A stretch of DNA of 64,000 bases, from positions 1-64,000 of the forward strand of contig VGCC01000010.1 in NCBI GenBank assembly GCA_016870195.1, in the 5' to 3' direction. The notes beneath the pieces are model-generated. The model was not told where the DNA came from, did not search any database, and saw only the letters and a list, made by a program, of their open reading frames with translations. Source of the DNA: Actinomycetota bacterium. Its GTDB lineage: Bacteria; Actinomycetota; Actinomycetes; S36-B12. Shown here one piece after another: positions 18,384 through 29,136 of the stretch. Position 1 is the stretch's first letter. Each line of letters starts with the position of its first letter. A program made the position numbers and the translations under genes.

Positions 18384-19670
18384 ATGAGCGTGCACCGGGG
18401 TCACCTCCGCGCCATCCTGCGTGGTCGCGACTTCCGACTCCTCTATTCGACGCGCGTGAGCGGCCAATTCGGAGACGGGCTGCTCCAATCCGCACTGGCC
18501 ACCTTCGTGCTCTTCTCCCCCGAACGCGCACCCACGGCCGCAGCGATCGCCGCCTCCTTCGCGATCCTGCTGTTGCCCTACTCCGTCATCGGGCCGTTTG
18601 CCGGGGTACTTCTCGACCGGTGGAGCCGCCGCCAGGTGCTGGTGCGCGCGAACATCCTCAAGGGCCTGCTCGTGATCCCGGTGATCGCCGCGTTCCTTGC
18701 GGCGAACGATGGTCCGCTTCTCGGCCTCTTCGTACTCCTCGTCCTCGGTGTCGGACGATTCATTCTGGCCGGACTCTCCGCCTCGCTTCCGCATGTGGTG
18801 GACGAGCGCGATCTCGTGACAGCGAACGCGTTCACCCCGACGTCGGGAACTATCGCCGCAGCGATCGGTGGTCTACTCGGTGTGGGGATTCGCGCACTCG
18901 CGGGCGGTGGCGACGGGGGAGGCGTCGTGGTACTCATCACCGCGATCGTCTGCTATCTCGCGGCGTCGGCCATCGCGGTGCGGATCGGGATCCATCGATT
19001 GGGGCCCGACGGGTCTCGACCCAGGGACACGGTCGCCGGCGTGGTGCGCGGACTTCGTGACGGAGCGCGCGAACTGCGGAGCCAGGCCCCCGCGTCCCAT
19101 GGCATCGGCCTGGTGATGGCGCATCGATTCGAGTTCGGTGCGCTCACGGTGGCGGCCCTGCTGTTCCTGCGCAACACGTACACCACCGACGTCGACCAGG
19201 CACTCGTGCTGTTCGGTGTGGTGACGGGTGCGGCCGCCGTCGGGGCCTTCGTGGGTGCGGTCGCAACGCCACGGATGGTGCGGTGGATCGGCTACCGCAC
19301 CTGGCCGAGCATCATCGCCGCGCAATCGGCGGTGCTCGGGGTTCCCTTGGTCATCCTCGCGGGTGCGTTCACGAACCTGGCACTCCTGCTCGCCGGTGCG
19401 GTATCGATCGGAATCGCGGGCCAGTCGGTCAAGGTGTCGGCGGACACGCTCGTGCAGGAGACGATCCCCGACGACTACCGCGGACGCGTCTTCGCGCTCT
19501 TCGATATGACGAACAACATCGGCCTGGTGGCTGGTGTAACGGTGGTCGCATTCCTGGCACCGGCAAGCGGCATCGCACCCGTCCTCTATTTCGGGGTCGC
19601 CCTGGTGCTCCTCCTAGTCATTGGCTGGTACGCGCGCTCGGCGAGAACCTGGAAACTCCCCTCACTCTGA
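18384..19670 (+). CDS. MFS transporter
   Basis: LRAILRGRDFRLLYSTRVSGQFGDGLLQSALATFVLF; 12-TM pattern; start taken at MSVHRGH. Confidence 0.85.
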   Translation: MSVHRGHLRAILRGRDFRLLYSTRVSGQFGDGLLQSALATFVLFSPERAPTAAAIAASFAILLLPYSVIGPFAGVLLDRWSRRQVLVRANILKGLLVIPVIAAFLAANDGPLLGLFVLLVLGVGRFILAGLSASLPHVVDERDLVTANAFTPTSGTIAAAIGGLLGVGIRALAGGGDGGGVVVLITAIVCYLAASAIAVRIGIHRLGPDGSRPRDTVAGVVRGLRDGARELRSQAPASHGIGLVMAHRFEFGALTVAALLFLRNTYTTDVDQALVLFGVVTGAAAVGAFVGAVATPRMVRWIGYRTWPSIIAAQSAVLGVPLVILAGAFTNLALLLAGAVSIGIAGQSVKVSADTLVQETIPDDYRGRVFALFDMTNNIGLVAGVTVVAFLAPASGIAPVLYFGVALVLLLVIGWYARSARTWKLPSL

Positions 19671-19692
19671 GACCCACCCCTATGCTCGGGCC

Positions 19693-20940
19693 ATGGTGAC
19701 CGGAGCTTCCGCGCAGTACGTGACCAGTCCCGTCGCACGTAAGAAGTGGCGAGGACGCTCCATCGTCTCGCTGCTGCTCTTCGTGCTCGCGACCGTCCTC
19801 GCTCCCGCCGCCGTCATCGGGCACTGGGGTCACACGACCATCACCGATACCGAGGCCTACCTGGAGACCGTCGGCCCCCTGGCCGAGGATCCCGAGGTCC
19901 AGGCGGCGATCGGCGAGGTCGTCACCGATGCCGTCATTCAGCAGGTCGATGCACAATCCCTTGTTGGTGGCTTCCTCACCGAGCTGCTGCCCAATGACCA
20001 ACTCGCCGCAGCGCTCACCGGGCCCCTGAGTTCGGGCGTCAACCAGGTCATCGCGGGGGCCGTACAGAAGTTCTTGGCCAGCGATGCCTTCCAGATCGCG
20101 TGGGTTGCGCTGAACACCGCCGCGCAGAAGAGCCTGATCGCCGCGCTCGAGGGCGACCCCACCGGAGTGGTGCAGATCAAGGGCCCCGATGTGGTCCTGG
20201 ACATCAGCAGCCTGCTCGAAGTGATCCAGAAGGCCCTCGTGGATCAGGGCATCGACGTCGCTGCCAAAGTGAAGGTCCCCGAGGTCGACCGGCAGATCGT
20301 GGTGATGAGCTCACCAGCGTTCGAGCAATTGCGGACCATCTGGTCGTTCGCTAGTCCGATCCTCGGCTTCGTGCTCTTCATCGTGGCCCTGCTGTTCACC
20401 CTGTCGGTGCTGTTGGCCACCCGTCGTGCGCGGACCACCGTGGCTGTCGGCGTCGTCGTCTTCATCATCGGCGGTGCGCTTCAGCTGAGTCTGTCCTGGG
20501 CCGAGAGTCAATTCGAGAACGCGTTCATTGGAACGATCTTCCAGGCCGCGTCCATCGCCTTCTTCCAGACCTTCCTGTCCTTCCTCATCGAGGGCCTACT
20601 CAGCATGATGCTGCTCGGCGTGATCCTGGTGATCGTCGGCTGGTTCGCAGGTCGCACCGACAGCGCTTTGCGCACCCGTGCCGCGCTCGTCCGCGGATAC
20701 TCGGACATGGCGTCCCGGTTGCCGGAGTGGGCCGCCACCATCGGCCGCCCCATGCGCGACTATGCGCCGTTCGTGCGGTGGGGACTCCTCTTCCTCTGGG
20801 TGATTGCCGTCTTCACCACCGCCGGCTTCCGATTCGAGTCCACCGTCGGCTGGACTGCGCTGTTCCTCGCTTTGCTGACCATCGCGGAGATCCTGATGTA
20901 TGCACCGGATGACCGCGCCTTGGAGATCCGCCAGAGCTAA
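19693..20940 (+). CDS. hypothetical integral membrane protein
   Basis: 415 aa with N-terminal TM, long extracytoplasmic segment, four C-terminal TMs. Confidence 0.7.
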   Translation: MVTGASAQYVTSPVARKKWRGRSIVSLLLFVLATVLAPAAVIGHWGHTTITDTEAYLETVGPLAEDPEVQAAIGEVVTDAVIQQVDAQSLVGGFLTELLPNDQLAAALTGPLSSGVNQVIAGAVQKFLASDAFQIAWVALNTAAQKSLIAALEGDPTGVVQIKGPDVVLDISSLLEVIQKALVDQGIDVAAKVKVPEVDRQIVVMSSPAFEQLRTIWSFASPILGFVLFIVALLFTLSVLLATRRARTTVAVGVVVFIIGGALQLSLSWAESQFENAFIGTIFQAASIAFFQTFLSFLIEGLLSMMLLGVILVIVGWFAGRTDSALRTRAALVRGYSDMASRLPEWAATIGRPMRDYAPFVRWGLLFLWVIAVFTTAGFRFESTVGWTALFLALLTIAEILMYAPDDRALEIRQS

Positions 20941-20943
20941 GCG

Positions 20944-22383
20944 TTACGGGCGTGCCGCCCACCATGCGCGCAACGCCTCTTCGGCTGTAGCCGCATCCAT
21001 CGGTCCCCGATCCAGACGCAGGTTCAAGAGGAACTCGTACGCCTGGCCGACCTCGCGCCCCGGCGGGATGTCGAGGATCCGCATGATCGCCGTGCCGTCG
21101 AGGTCGGGTCGAATCGCGGCCAACTCCTCCTCGGCGGCCAACCCGGTGATCCGGTCCTCCAGGTGTTCGTAGGCGCGCTGCAGGGCCATCGCCCGCTTGC
21201 GATTACGCGTGGTGCAATCGGCACGCGTCAACTTGTGGAGCCGGACCAGATTCGGACCCGCGTCGCGGACATAGCGGCGCACGGCCGAGTCCGTCCATTC
21301 CCCCGTGCCATACCCGTGGAAACGTAGGTGCAACTCGACCAGTTGCGACACATCCTCGATGTCGTCGTTGGAAAACCGCATCGCTTTCATCCGCTTGCGC
21401 GTCATGCGTGCACCCACAACCTCGTGGTGGTGGAAGGACACTCCACCGTCCGCTTCGAACTTGCGAGTCTTGGGCTTTCCGATGTCGTGGAGAAGTGCCG
21501 CGAGCCGGAGAATGAGATCAGGTTGCGACGAGGGCTCGTGCGCACTCTCCAGGACCATTGCTTGCTCGAGGACGGTCAGGGTGTGCTCGTACACATCCTT
21601 GTGATGATGGTGCTCATCGGCTTCTAGCTGCAGGAGAGGTAGCTCCGGTAGGATGTACTCGCAGAGGCCGGTGTCGACCAGTAATTGCAGTCCGCGGCGT
21701 GGATGCGGGGACATGATCAACTTCACGAACTCATCGCGCACCCGCTCCGCACTCACGATTTCGATGCGCGCAGCCATCTCGGTCATCGCCTGGACCACAT
21801 CGTGTGCGACACCAAAGTCAAGCTGCGCGGAGAAGCGCGCGGCACGCAGCATGCGCAGCGGGTCATCGTCGAAGGACTGTTCGGCGGTCTTCGGTGTGCG
21901 CAGAACGCGACGTTCGAGATCTCCTCGACCGTCGAAAAGGTCGACTAGGTCCCACTCGGGAAGTCGCACCGCCATCGCGTTGACGGTGAAGTCGCGTCGA
22001 CCGAGATCACCATCCAGGGAATGGCCGAATTCGACCTCGGGTTTGCGCGAGTCGAGGTCGTAGGTCTCCGTCCGATAGGTGGTGATCTCCATCTCGTTCC
22101 CCCGCACACGCGCGCCCACGGTGCCAAACCGCATCCCCACGTCCCACACGGCATCGGCCCATCCGGTGAGCACCTGCACGATCTCCCCGGGTCGGGCGTC
22201 GGTGGTGAAATCCAGGTCGGCGACCGGGCGTCCGAGGAGGGCGTCGCGTACGGGTCCCCCCACGAGGCAGATCTCGAACCCGGACTCGGTGAAGAGCGCC
22301 CCCATCCGCTCGAGCACCTCGGCGTACGGGGCCAGTCCCGTCGCTAGTCGGCGCCCGACGGCGGGATCGAGTGCGGGGGACAC
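20944..22383 (-). CDS. pcnA: CCA tRNA nucleotidyltransferase / poly(A) polymerase family
   Basis: FEICLVGGPVRDALLGRPVADLDFTTDARP, DDPLRMLRAARFSAQL, HD motif ALLHDIGKPKTR; start uncertain (ORF open to 22695; GTG at 22383 leaves 39 bp to the divergent NUDIX gene). Confidence 0.93.
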   Translation of the reverse strand: MSPALDPAVGRRLATGLAPYAEVLERMGALFTESGFEICLVGGPVRDALLGRPVADLDFTTDARPGEIVQVLTGWADAVWDVGMRFGTVGARVRGNEMEITTYRTETYDLDSRKPEVEFGHSLDGDLGRRDFTVNAMAVRLPEWDLVDLFDGRGDLERRVLRTPKTAEQSFDDDPLRMLRAARFSAQLDFGVAHDVVQAMTEMAARIEIVSAERVRDEFVKLIMSPHPRRGLQLLVDTGLCEYILPELPLLQLEADEHHHHKDVYEHTLTVLEQAMVLESAHEPSSQPDLILRLAALLHDIGKPKTRKFEADGGVSFHHHEVVGARMTRKRMKAMRFSNDDIEDVSQLVELHLRFHGYGTGEWTDSAVRRYVRDAGPNLVRLHKLTRADCTTRNRKRAMALQRAYEHLEDRITGLAAEEELAAIRPDLDGTAIMRILDIPPGREVGQAYEFLLNLRLDRGPMDAATAEEALRAWWAARP

Positions 22384-22422
22384 ACCACGGAAGGCTAGTG
22401 CGCGGGCGCCTATCCTCACGGT

Positions 22423-22851
22423 ATGGCCAAGCGCAGCGTGGAGGAGACCTCCGCGGGTGGTTTGGTCCTCGATGAACGACGGCGTGGGGCCCTGATCGGG
22501 CGGCACGATCGACGTGGGCGCATGGTGTGGTCGCTGCCGAAGGGTCATATTGAGGAGGGCGAGACGCCCGAGGCCGCGGCGATCCGCGAGATCCAGGAGG
22601 AAACGGGTATCTCCGGATCGATCGTCGCTCCTCTCGGAGTGATCGACTTCTGGTTCATGGCCGAGAACCGTCGCGTCCATAAGACGGTGCACCACTTCCT
22701 GCTGCGCGCGGAGGGCGGTGAACTGTCGTCGGACGATGCCGAAGTCGACAGCGTCGAGTGGGTCGCCCTTGAGGACATGTCCACGCGTCTCACCTACGCA
22801 GACGAGCGACGCTTGATGGATCGCGTCCAGGAACTACTGGCGGACTCTTGA
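22423..22851 (+). CDS. NUDIX hydrolase
   Basis: [26 protein letters not shown] Nudix box. Confidence 0.95.
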   Translation: MAKRSVEETSAGGLVLDERRRGALIGRHDRRGRMVWSLPKGHIEEGETPEAAAIREIQEETGISGSIVAPLGVIDFWFMAENRRVHKTVHHFLLRAEGGELSSDDAEVDSVEWVALEDMSTRLTYADERRLMDRVQELLADS

Positions 22852-24992
22852 GAGTGCGCGCGTTCGCGACGGTGGTCGCGACCGTCATCACCAGCAGCGT
22901 TGTCACAACCGCACCGGTGCACGCGGTAAGTGACTCACCATTACCCGTGCAGATCGAGCGGCTCTCGCCACTCATTCCTACTCCAGAAGAACCGCTCCGC
23001 ATCAGTGGCCGAGTGCTCAACACGACCCTCGGTGCCTTCCGTGACGTGCAAGCGCGATTGCGCATCTCCTCGGGTCCGCTCACCGCGCGCAACACCATCG
23101 ACGAGGTCGCGACCACTCCGTTCGCACCCGATGAGGAACCCGCGGGTCGGATCCTCGATTCGACGCGTGTGGACGTCACCTCCCAACTCGACAGCGGTGC
23201 CCAGGGAGTGTTCGGGTTCACCCTCGATGCCAAATCCCTTCCCCTGCCCGATGACGGGGTGTACGTCATCGCGGTCGAACTCGTCGGCGTCGATGCGGAG
23301 AGTGGTAGGGCGGAACAGGTGATCGGCATCGAGCGAACCTTCCTCCCCTGGTTCCCTGACCCCGAGGCGATCACACCGGTCGACGTCGTCTGGATGTGGC
23401 CGCTCGCGGACTGGCCGGCGCGTGAGGCGACGGGGGTGCTTCTCGACGATCGCACGCCGGAGGAGATCAGCCCGGGGGGTCGGCTCGATCGCCTGCTCGC
23501 CATCGGTGCGCGTTACCCCCGCATGGTCAGTTGGATCGCCGATCCGTCGCTGCTTCGCACGGTGCAGGAGATGGCGGGCGGGTACGAGGTGCAACGCAGC
23601 ACCGGGGTCGTCGCGGGGGATCGGTCTGCCGAAGCCGCCCGCTGGCTCGATGCGTTGACCACGACGTTGCGCTCGGCCCGCAGTGCCGCGGAACCGGACT
23701 CCCCGCTTCCGATTCGCGTTCTGCCGTACGCCGATGTCGATGCGGTAGCGCTCACCCGAGCCGGAATGCAAACCGACGTCGTTCGCGCCGTGACCCGCAG
23801 TGCGCCGACGGCGGGAGCGGCTCTCGGTGCACCGGTCCAGGGATCGGTCGCCTGGTTGCCCTACGGCAGGGTTGATGACGACACCGCCGCGACCCTGGTG
23901 TCCGCGGGAGTCGAGGCGCTCATCCTCGGTGGATTCGCGATGCCGACCCTCGATGAGTCACCGAACACCGGCCGCGCCCGGATGGCGACCACGGTGGGGA
24001 ATGCGGAGATCCTGTTGCTTGATCCGGCGGTGAGCACCACGCTGATGCTCCCCCAGCAGTCCCGAAGCCAGTCGGTGGCGGTGCGTCAGCGCTTCCTCGC
24101 GCACACCGCGATGATGGCCCAGGAGTTTGGTGATGCGACGACACGCACCGTGATCGTCGGTCCACGCACACCGATCTGGGATCCCTCCGAGGCCACCCTG
24201 ATCGGTCTGCTGCGCGCGACCATGCGTGCACCGTGGATGCGACCGCAGACACTCTCCACACTGCTCGCCGAGGGATCCGTCGGAACTCCGCGTGCGACAG
24301 CCGGTTACGGACAGAAGGCGCGCGCCGCCGAATTGCCACCGAGCTATCTGCGACGCGTGCAGCGGGCGACCGAGCAACTCGCCACCTTGACCGCGATCCT
24401 GAACAACCCCGCCGGGATCACCGACGCCTACGCATCAGCGCTCCTGCGCGCGGAGTCAGCTGCGTGGCGTTCACAACCCAAGACCGGCCGTGCCCTCCTG
24501 GATTCGATCACTGCACAGTTGCGCGAACAGACCGGGCTCGTGCGCGTGCTCTCCGAGGGTCGGGTCACATTCTCCGGGGACGCGGGCAGTGTCCCAGTCA
24601 CGATCGCGAACGACTTGGATCGCGCCGTCACAGTGGGCGTGGAACTCGTCGCATCCCCGGGTCCGCGCCTGGAGTCCGAGCCGCTGCAAGGAATCGTCAT
24701 CGACCCGGGGAAGAAGGTGAGCGTCGAGATAGACGCGCGGGTGATCGGCGGTCGATCCCTTCCCGTGCGTGTGCAACTACTGACCCCCGACGGTCAGGCC
24801 TACGGGCAGCCGGCCACGATCGAACTTGCCTCGACTGCTTATGCGCGCGCGGCATCCTGGGTGGTGATCGTCGCATTCATCGCCATCGCGATCTTCGTCG
24901 TCGTGGGGATCACCCGGCGGATCCGACGCGCGCGCAGGGGACATACCGCCCCGGCCTCCGGTAAGGGTGCGCGTCCGTCTGACACGGTGTGA
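22848..24992 (+). CDS. DUF6049-family secreted/membrane-anchored protein
   Basis: Signal peptide, C-terminal TM, located between the NUDIX gene and murJ as in other actinobacteria. Confidence 0.82.
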   Translation: MRVRAFATVVATVITSSVVTTAPVHAVSDSPLPVQIERLSPLIPTPEEPLRISGRVLNTTLGAFRDVQARLRISSGPLTARNTIDEVATTPFAPDEEPAGRILDSTRVDVTSQLDSGAQGVFGFTLDAKSLPLPDDGVYVIAVELVGVDAESGRAEQVIGIERTFLPWFPDPEAITPVDVVWMWPLADWPAREATGVLLDDRTPEEISPGGRLDRLLAIGARYPRMVSWIADPSLLRTVQEMAGGYEVQRSTGVVAGDRSAEAARWLDALTTTLRSARSAAEPDSPLPIRVLPYADVDAVALTRAGMQTDVVRAVTRSAPTAGAALGAPVQGSVAWLPYGRVDDDTAATLVSAGVEALILGGFAMPTLDESPNTGRARMATTVGNAEILLLDPAVSTTLMLPQQSRSQSVAVRQRFLAHTAMMAQEFGDATTRTVIVGPRTPIWDPSEATLIGLLRATMRAPWMRPQTLSTLLAEGSVGTPRATAGYGQKARAAELPPSYLRRVQRATEQLATLTAILNNPAGITDAYASALLRAESAAWRSQPKTGRALLDSITAQLREQTGLVRVLSEGRVTFSGDAGSVPVTIANDLDRAVTVGVELVASPGPRLESEPLQGIVIDPGKKVSVEIDARVIGGRSLPVRVQLLTPDGQAYGQPATIELASTAYARAASWVVIVAFIAIAIFVVVGITRRIRRARRGHTAPASGKGARPSDTV

Positions 24993-26701
24993 CCATGGCT
25001 TCGTCCACGCGCGCCCTCCTCGCACCTAGTGCGGTGATGGCGACGGGCACGATCACCTCGCGCGTGACGGGGATCGCGCGCGATATCGCGATGGCCGCCG
25101 CGCTCGGCTTCTACCTGGTCTCTGACGCATTCAGTCTCGGGAATTCGCTGCCGACGATCCTCTACATCCTCGTTGTCGGGGGTGCCCTCAACGCGGTCTT
25201 CATCCCGCAGCTCGTGCGCCGCATGCGCGAGGACGCAGATCAGGGCAAGGCGTACGCGGACGCACTTCTCACCGTCGCAACCACCATCCTTCTCGTGCTG
25301 TCCATCGCAGCGGTGATCGCGGCCCCGTGGATCGTTGACCTCTACACCCCTGCGGACTACCCCCGGGCGGAGTACGAACTCGCTGTGGCGTTCGCGCGCC
25401 TCTGCCTGCCGCAGATCTTCTTCTACGGGCTGTACTCGATGTTGAGTCAGGTGTTGAATGCGCGCGGGCGATTCGGTGCACCTATGTTCGCACCCATCGC
25501 GAATAACGTGATCGCGATCGCCACGTTCCTGTTATTCATCGCCGTTGCGGGGACGTCCGCTGCCGCGGATGGTGTCCTCACCACCGATCAGATCCTGATC
25601 CTCGGTATCGGCACCACGATCGGCGTGGTGCTGCAGGCACTCATTCTCATCCCGCTGCTGTCCCGCGCCGGCTATCTCTGGCGGCCGAGCTTCGCGTGGC
25701 GCACGCAGGGTCTCGGTCACGCTGCGGAGCTCGCCGCCTGGACGGTCGGCCTAGTGCTGGTGAATCAGATCGCCTACCTGGTCATCACTCGGTTCGCCAC
25801 GCAGGCGAACGTGGATGCGAGTGCGGCGGGCGTGGTGGCCGCGGGCCTTACCACGTACCAGAAGGCGCACCTGGTCTTCATGCTCCCGCACAGTGTCATC
25901 ACCGTGTCCGTCGTCACGGCGCTTCTGCCCGCTCTCTCCCGCGTGGCGCACGCGGGGCGTATGCGCCAGGTAGGTGCGGACGTCTCCGGTGCGATGCGCC
26001 TGATCACCGCCGCGATCACGCCGATCGCCGCCATCCTCGCGGTCACCGGCCCCGGGATCGCAATCCTGCTGTTCGGGTACGGCGCAGCCACACCCGACCA
26101 GGCGGCGGAGATGGGTCGGATCGTGTCGATCTTCATGCTCGGCCTGATCCCGTTCACGCTCTTCTACGTCCTCCTGCGCGGGTTCTACGCGCTCGAGGAC
26201 ACCCGGTCACCCTTCGTGATCACGGTGGTGTTCTCCGCTCTCTGGTTAGTCGTCGTCAGCGCACTGTTCCCGTCGCAACCCCCCGGTGGTGGCCAGATCG
26301 CTGTCATCGCCTTCGGGTACGTGCTCTCCTACTGGGTCGGTCTGATTCTGGCGTGGGTCTGGCTGGCCATCCGGTTGCGTCGACGGGCGACCAAGGACGA
26401 CGACGCACCCGGAATGCGTTCACCCGCGACGCTGTGGTCGCTGGCCCGACTCACCATCGCCGGCGTGCTCGCATTCGTCCTGATGTCGCTCACCCGTGCC
26501 GCACTGCTGGACGTGCTCGGCCTCGACACCACCTCGGATCGGCTCGGGATCGCCCTGAGTGTGCTGGTGGTCGCGGCACTCGGCGCGGTCACCTACGTTC
26601 TCGTGGCGTGGCTGTTGCGCTGTCGTGAAGTCGGCCAAGCCTGGTCAATGCTCCGCCGAGTGCTGAAACGCGGTAATCCCGCTGCCAGGGTGGAGTCATG
26701 A
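24989..26701 (+). CDS. murJ: lipid II flippase MurJ (MviN family)
   Basis: GTITSRVTGIARDIAMAAALGFYLVSDAFSLGNSLPTILYILVVGGALNAVFIPQL; 14-TM pattern. Confidence 0.95.
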   Translation: MTMASSTRALLAPSAVMATGTITSRVTGIARDIAMAAALGFYLVSDAFSLGNSLPTILYILVVGGALNAVFIPQLVRRMREDADQGKAYADALLTVATTILLVLSIAAVIAAPWIVDLYTPADYPRAEYELAVAFARLCLPQIFFYGLYSMLSQVLNARGRFGAPMFAPIANNVIAIATFLLFIAVAGTSAAADGVLTTDQILILGIGTTIGVVLQALILIPLLSRAGYLWRPSFAWRTQGLGHAAELAAWTVGLVLVNQIAYLVITRFATQANVDASAAGVVAAGLTTYQKAHLVFMLPHSVITVSVVTALLPALSRVAHAGRMRQVGADVSGAMRLITAAITPIAAILAVTGPGIAILLFGYGAATPDQAAEMGRIVSIFMLGLIPFTLFYVLLRGFYALEDTRSPFVITVVFSALWLVVVSALFPSQPPGGGQIAVIAFGYVLSYWVGLILAWVWLAIRLRRRATKDDDAPGMRSPATLWSLARLTIAGVLAFVLMSLTRAALLDVLGLDTTSDRLGIALSVLVVAALGAVTYVLVAWLLRCREVGQAWSMLRRVLKRGNPAARVES

Positions 26702-28272
26702 ACGCAGGTGAGCGGATCGGGCGGTTCCGGTTGGTGGAACGCATCAGCGTGCGCAGTCCAGCGGAACGGGGCGCCACGTACCGGAGTTACGCCGTCGAGT
26801 CGTGGCGAGGTCACGACGAGAAGTTGGACCGCCCGGTATCAATCCGCTTGGTACGCACCGATGACGCCCGGATCGCCAACGTCCTCGGTGCTGCCCGTGC
26901 GGCCGCACTCGTCGATGACCCCCGACTCATGCGGGTCCTCGATGTCATCCCGATGGGTGGCGGCCCGGGCAAACCCCCACGCACGGCGATCATCAGTGAG
27001 TGGGCGGAGGGTGAATCCCTAGTCGACCACCTCAAGTCCTCGGGGACCGCGACGCCTACCGAGGCCCTGATGGTGGTCGGCGACGTTGCGAGTGCCCTCG
27101 CCCTCGCCCTCGACCACGGTGTTCCGCATGGCCGACTGAGTCCGACGACCGTTTTCCTTACCGAGGGAGGGGAGGTTCGACTGCGCGGTCTCGCGGTCGA
27201 TGCCGCACTCTTCGGTCCGCTCGATTCCGACAGCCGCAGTGGTCGGGTGGTGAACGACGACGTCGACGGCCTGGGGTCCCTGCTCTATGCGCTGGTCACC
27301 GGCTACTGGCCGGACCCCTCCGTGGATCCCACCGAAGTGGGGATTCCTCTGGCACCGCTCACCGGGCGCACGGTTCCACTGCCGTCCCGGGTGCGCGCAC
27401 AGGTGCCTCGGGCCATCGACGACGTGGTGGGGCGTTCCGTTCTCTCCATCTCACGGCCGCGTGGATCGATTCGCATCGCCGACGCCAGCGGGTTCGCGAC
27501 TGCGACCACGGCGGCCCTCGATCGGATCACTCCACTCGCGCCCACGTCACTCCGGATCGCGCGTCCTCAGGTTCCTTCGGGACGACGCACGACTCGCACT
27601 GTCGCCGTCATCGCGGCTGTCGGGATCGTCGTCCTGACATTCGCATTGGGGATGACCATGCTCACCGCGGGGAGCGGCAGCGCCTCGACAACCGAGTCCT
27701 CGCAAGCCACGAGCCTGCTCACGACCGACGCCGTCCCCTTCGTCGAGGAATTCGAGTTCAGTGCACCACGAGCGCCGGTGCCCATCCTGTCCATCCGCTC
27801 CTACGATCCGCTCGCCGACGACGATGAGAACGGTAAGCCGGATAAGCGCAAGGGTCGGGAGAATGAGGAAACCGCGGCGCTCGCGATCGACGTGGATCCC
27901 GCAACGGAGTGGGTGACCGAGACCTACACCTCCGCCGATGCCGATGGCAAGGGCGGAGTCGGTCTGATTGCCGACCTCGGACAGCCGATGAACATCAATT
28001 CGATCAAGTTGAACCTGCGTGGGTATGGGACCAGCGTCCAGGTGAAGGTCGCCGACGAAATTCAGAAGGACCCAGACCTCTGGACACCCTTTGTCGATGT
28101 GGCGAAGGTCGGACCCGAGATCGAAGTGCGATCCCCGCGCCCGGTGCGCGGTCAATACGTGTTGGTGTGGCTCGACTCGCTCCCAAGTGATCCCGGGACA
28201 GGCGGGAGTTTCACGGGAGGTATCGGGCAGATCCAGGTGTTCGCGACACCGGATGAGGATCCGGCCACCTAA
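26698..28272 (+). CDS. MurJ-associated protein kinase-like (pseudokinase) with C-terminal discoidin-like domain
   Basis: Kinase-like fold residues but HRD replaced by HGRLSPTTV; TM VIAAVGIVVLTFALGMTML; C-terminal ATEWVTETYTS...GLIADLGQPMNINSIKLNL. Confidence 0.82.
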   Translation: MNAGERIGRFRLVERISVRSPAERGATYRSYAVESWRGHDEKLDRPVSIRLVRTDDARIANVLGAARAAALVDDPRLMRVLDVIPMGGGPGKPPRTAIISEWAEGESLVDHLKSSGTATPTEALMVVGDVASALALALDHGVPHGRLSPTTVFLTEGGEVRLRGLAVDAALFGPLDSDSRSGRVVNDDVDGLGSLLYALVTGYWPDPSVDPTEVGIPLAPLTGRTVPLPSRVRAQVPRAIDDVVGRSVLSISRPRGSIRIADASGFATATTAALDRITPLAPTSLRIARPQVPSGRRTTRTVAVIAAVGIVVLTFALGMTMLTAGSGSASTTESSQATSLLTTDAVPFVEEFEFSAPRAPVPILSIRSYDPLADDDENGKPDKRKGRENEETAALAIDVDPATEWVTETYTSADADGKGGVGLIADLGQPMNINSIKLNLRGYGTSVQVKVADEIQKDPDLWTPFVDVAKVGPEIEVRSPRPVRGQYVLVWLDSLPSDPGTGGSFTGGIGQIQVFATPDEDPAT

Positions 28273-28285
28273 ACAGGTGAGGTAC

Positions 28286-28305
28286 CCAGAAAACCATATT
28301 TCTGG
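28286..28305. promoter_or_regulatory. candidate TA operator CCAGAAA-N6-TTTCTGG
   Basis: Perfect 7-bp inverted repeat 12 bp upstream of the antitoxin start. Confidence 0.5.
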
Positions 28306-28317
28306 TGTTTTGAGGCG

Positions 28318-28584
28318 GTGAAAACCACTCTGCAGTTGCCCGACGATCTCTACCGCGACGTCAAAGCCACAGCGGCGCGGTCCGGCCGGTCCGTAACGTC
28401 AATCGTGGAAGAGTCGCTGCGTAGGTTCCTGGCCGAAGCCGCACCCATGGAAGCGTTGCGTCCGCTGCCCGTGTCGCACAACCGAAGTGGCTTCACCGAC
28501 GAGTTCCTCGCTTCCGGCATCAACTTCGACAACACCAGCGATGTGCTCGCCTGGCTGGATGGACTTGAGGGTCGCCTTCCTTGA
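28318..28584 (+). CDS. ribbon-helix-helix antitoxin (VapB-like)
   Basis: KTTLQLPDDLYRDVKATAARSGRSVTSIVEESLRRFL; GTG start. Confidence 0.85.
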   Translation: MKTTLQLPDDLYRDVKATAARSGRSVTSIVEESLRRFLAEAAPMEALRPLPVSHNRSGFTDEFLASGINFDNTSDVLAWLDGLEGRLP

Positions 28585-29030
28585 TTCTTGCCGACGTCGA
28601 CGCGTTGATCTATGCGTTTCGGCCACAGTCGCCCTTCCATGCCCTTGCTCGGGATGCACTGACGACCTACCGAGATCGTGGCGATTTGCTCGTGATGACC
28701 GACGTCGCCGCCTCCTTTGTCCGGATTGTCACCGAAACCCGTGTCAGATCCGAAGCGGATACGCCAGGGGAGGCACTTGACTTCGTTCAGGCATTGACAT
28801 GGGAAGGCCACTTCCTGCGTGAGGGCCGGGTTAGTCGCTGGCGGGTGTTTCGGGACCTACACGAACGAATCGAAATCACCGGGACGCTGGTGCCTGATGC
28901 CCTGCTCGCGGCGACAAGCATCGATTTTGATGCAGCATTGCTGACAGCAGATCGGGGCTTCCTCAGTTTCCCGGGCCTGCGAATTCATCTGATGACTCCG
29001 GCGGGAATCATCGACCACGTTGTTCTGTGA
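28581..29030 (+). CDS. PIN-domain toxin (VapC-like)
   Basis: ILADVDALIYAF ... HALARDALTTY ... PDALLAATSIDFDAALLTADRGFLSFPGLR; TTG start overlapping the antitoxin stop. Confidence 0.87.
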   Translation: MILADVDALIYAFRPQSPFHALARDALTTYRDRGDLLVMTDVAASFVRIVTETRVRSEADTPGEALDFVQALTWEGHFLREGRVSRWRVFRDLHERIEITGTLVPDALLAATSIDFDAALLTADRGFLSFPGLRIHLMTPAGIIDHVVL

Positions 29031-29136
29031 CCACCTAACAACCCCTGTCTGCGTTTCTTGCGCACAGGTGGGGAGGGAGTCACGCGGCCGAACACGAGGC
29101 CTCACACACTCGCTCTGCGCCGATAGGCTCCCCCAT

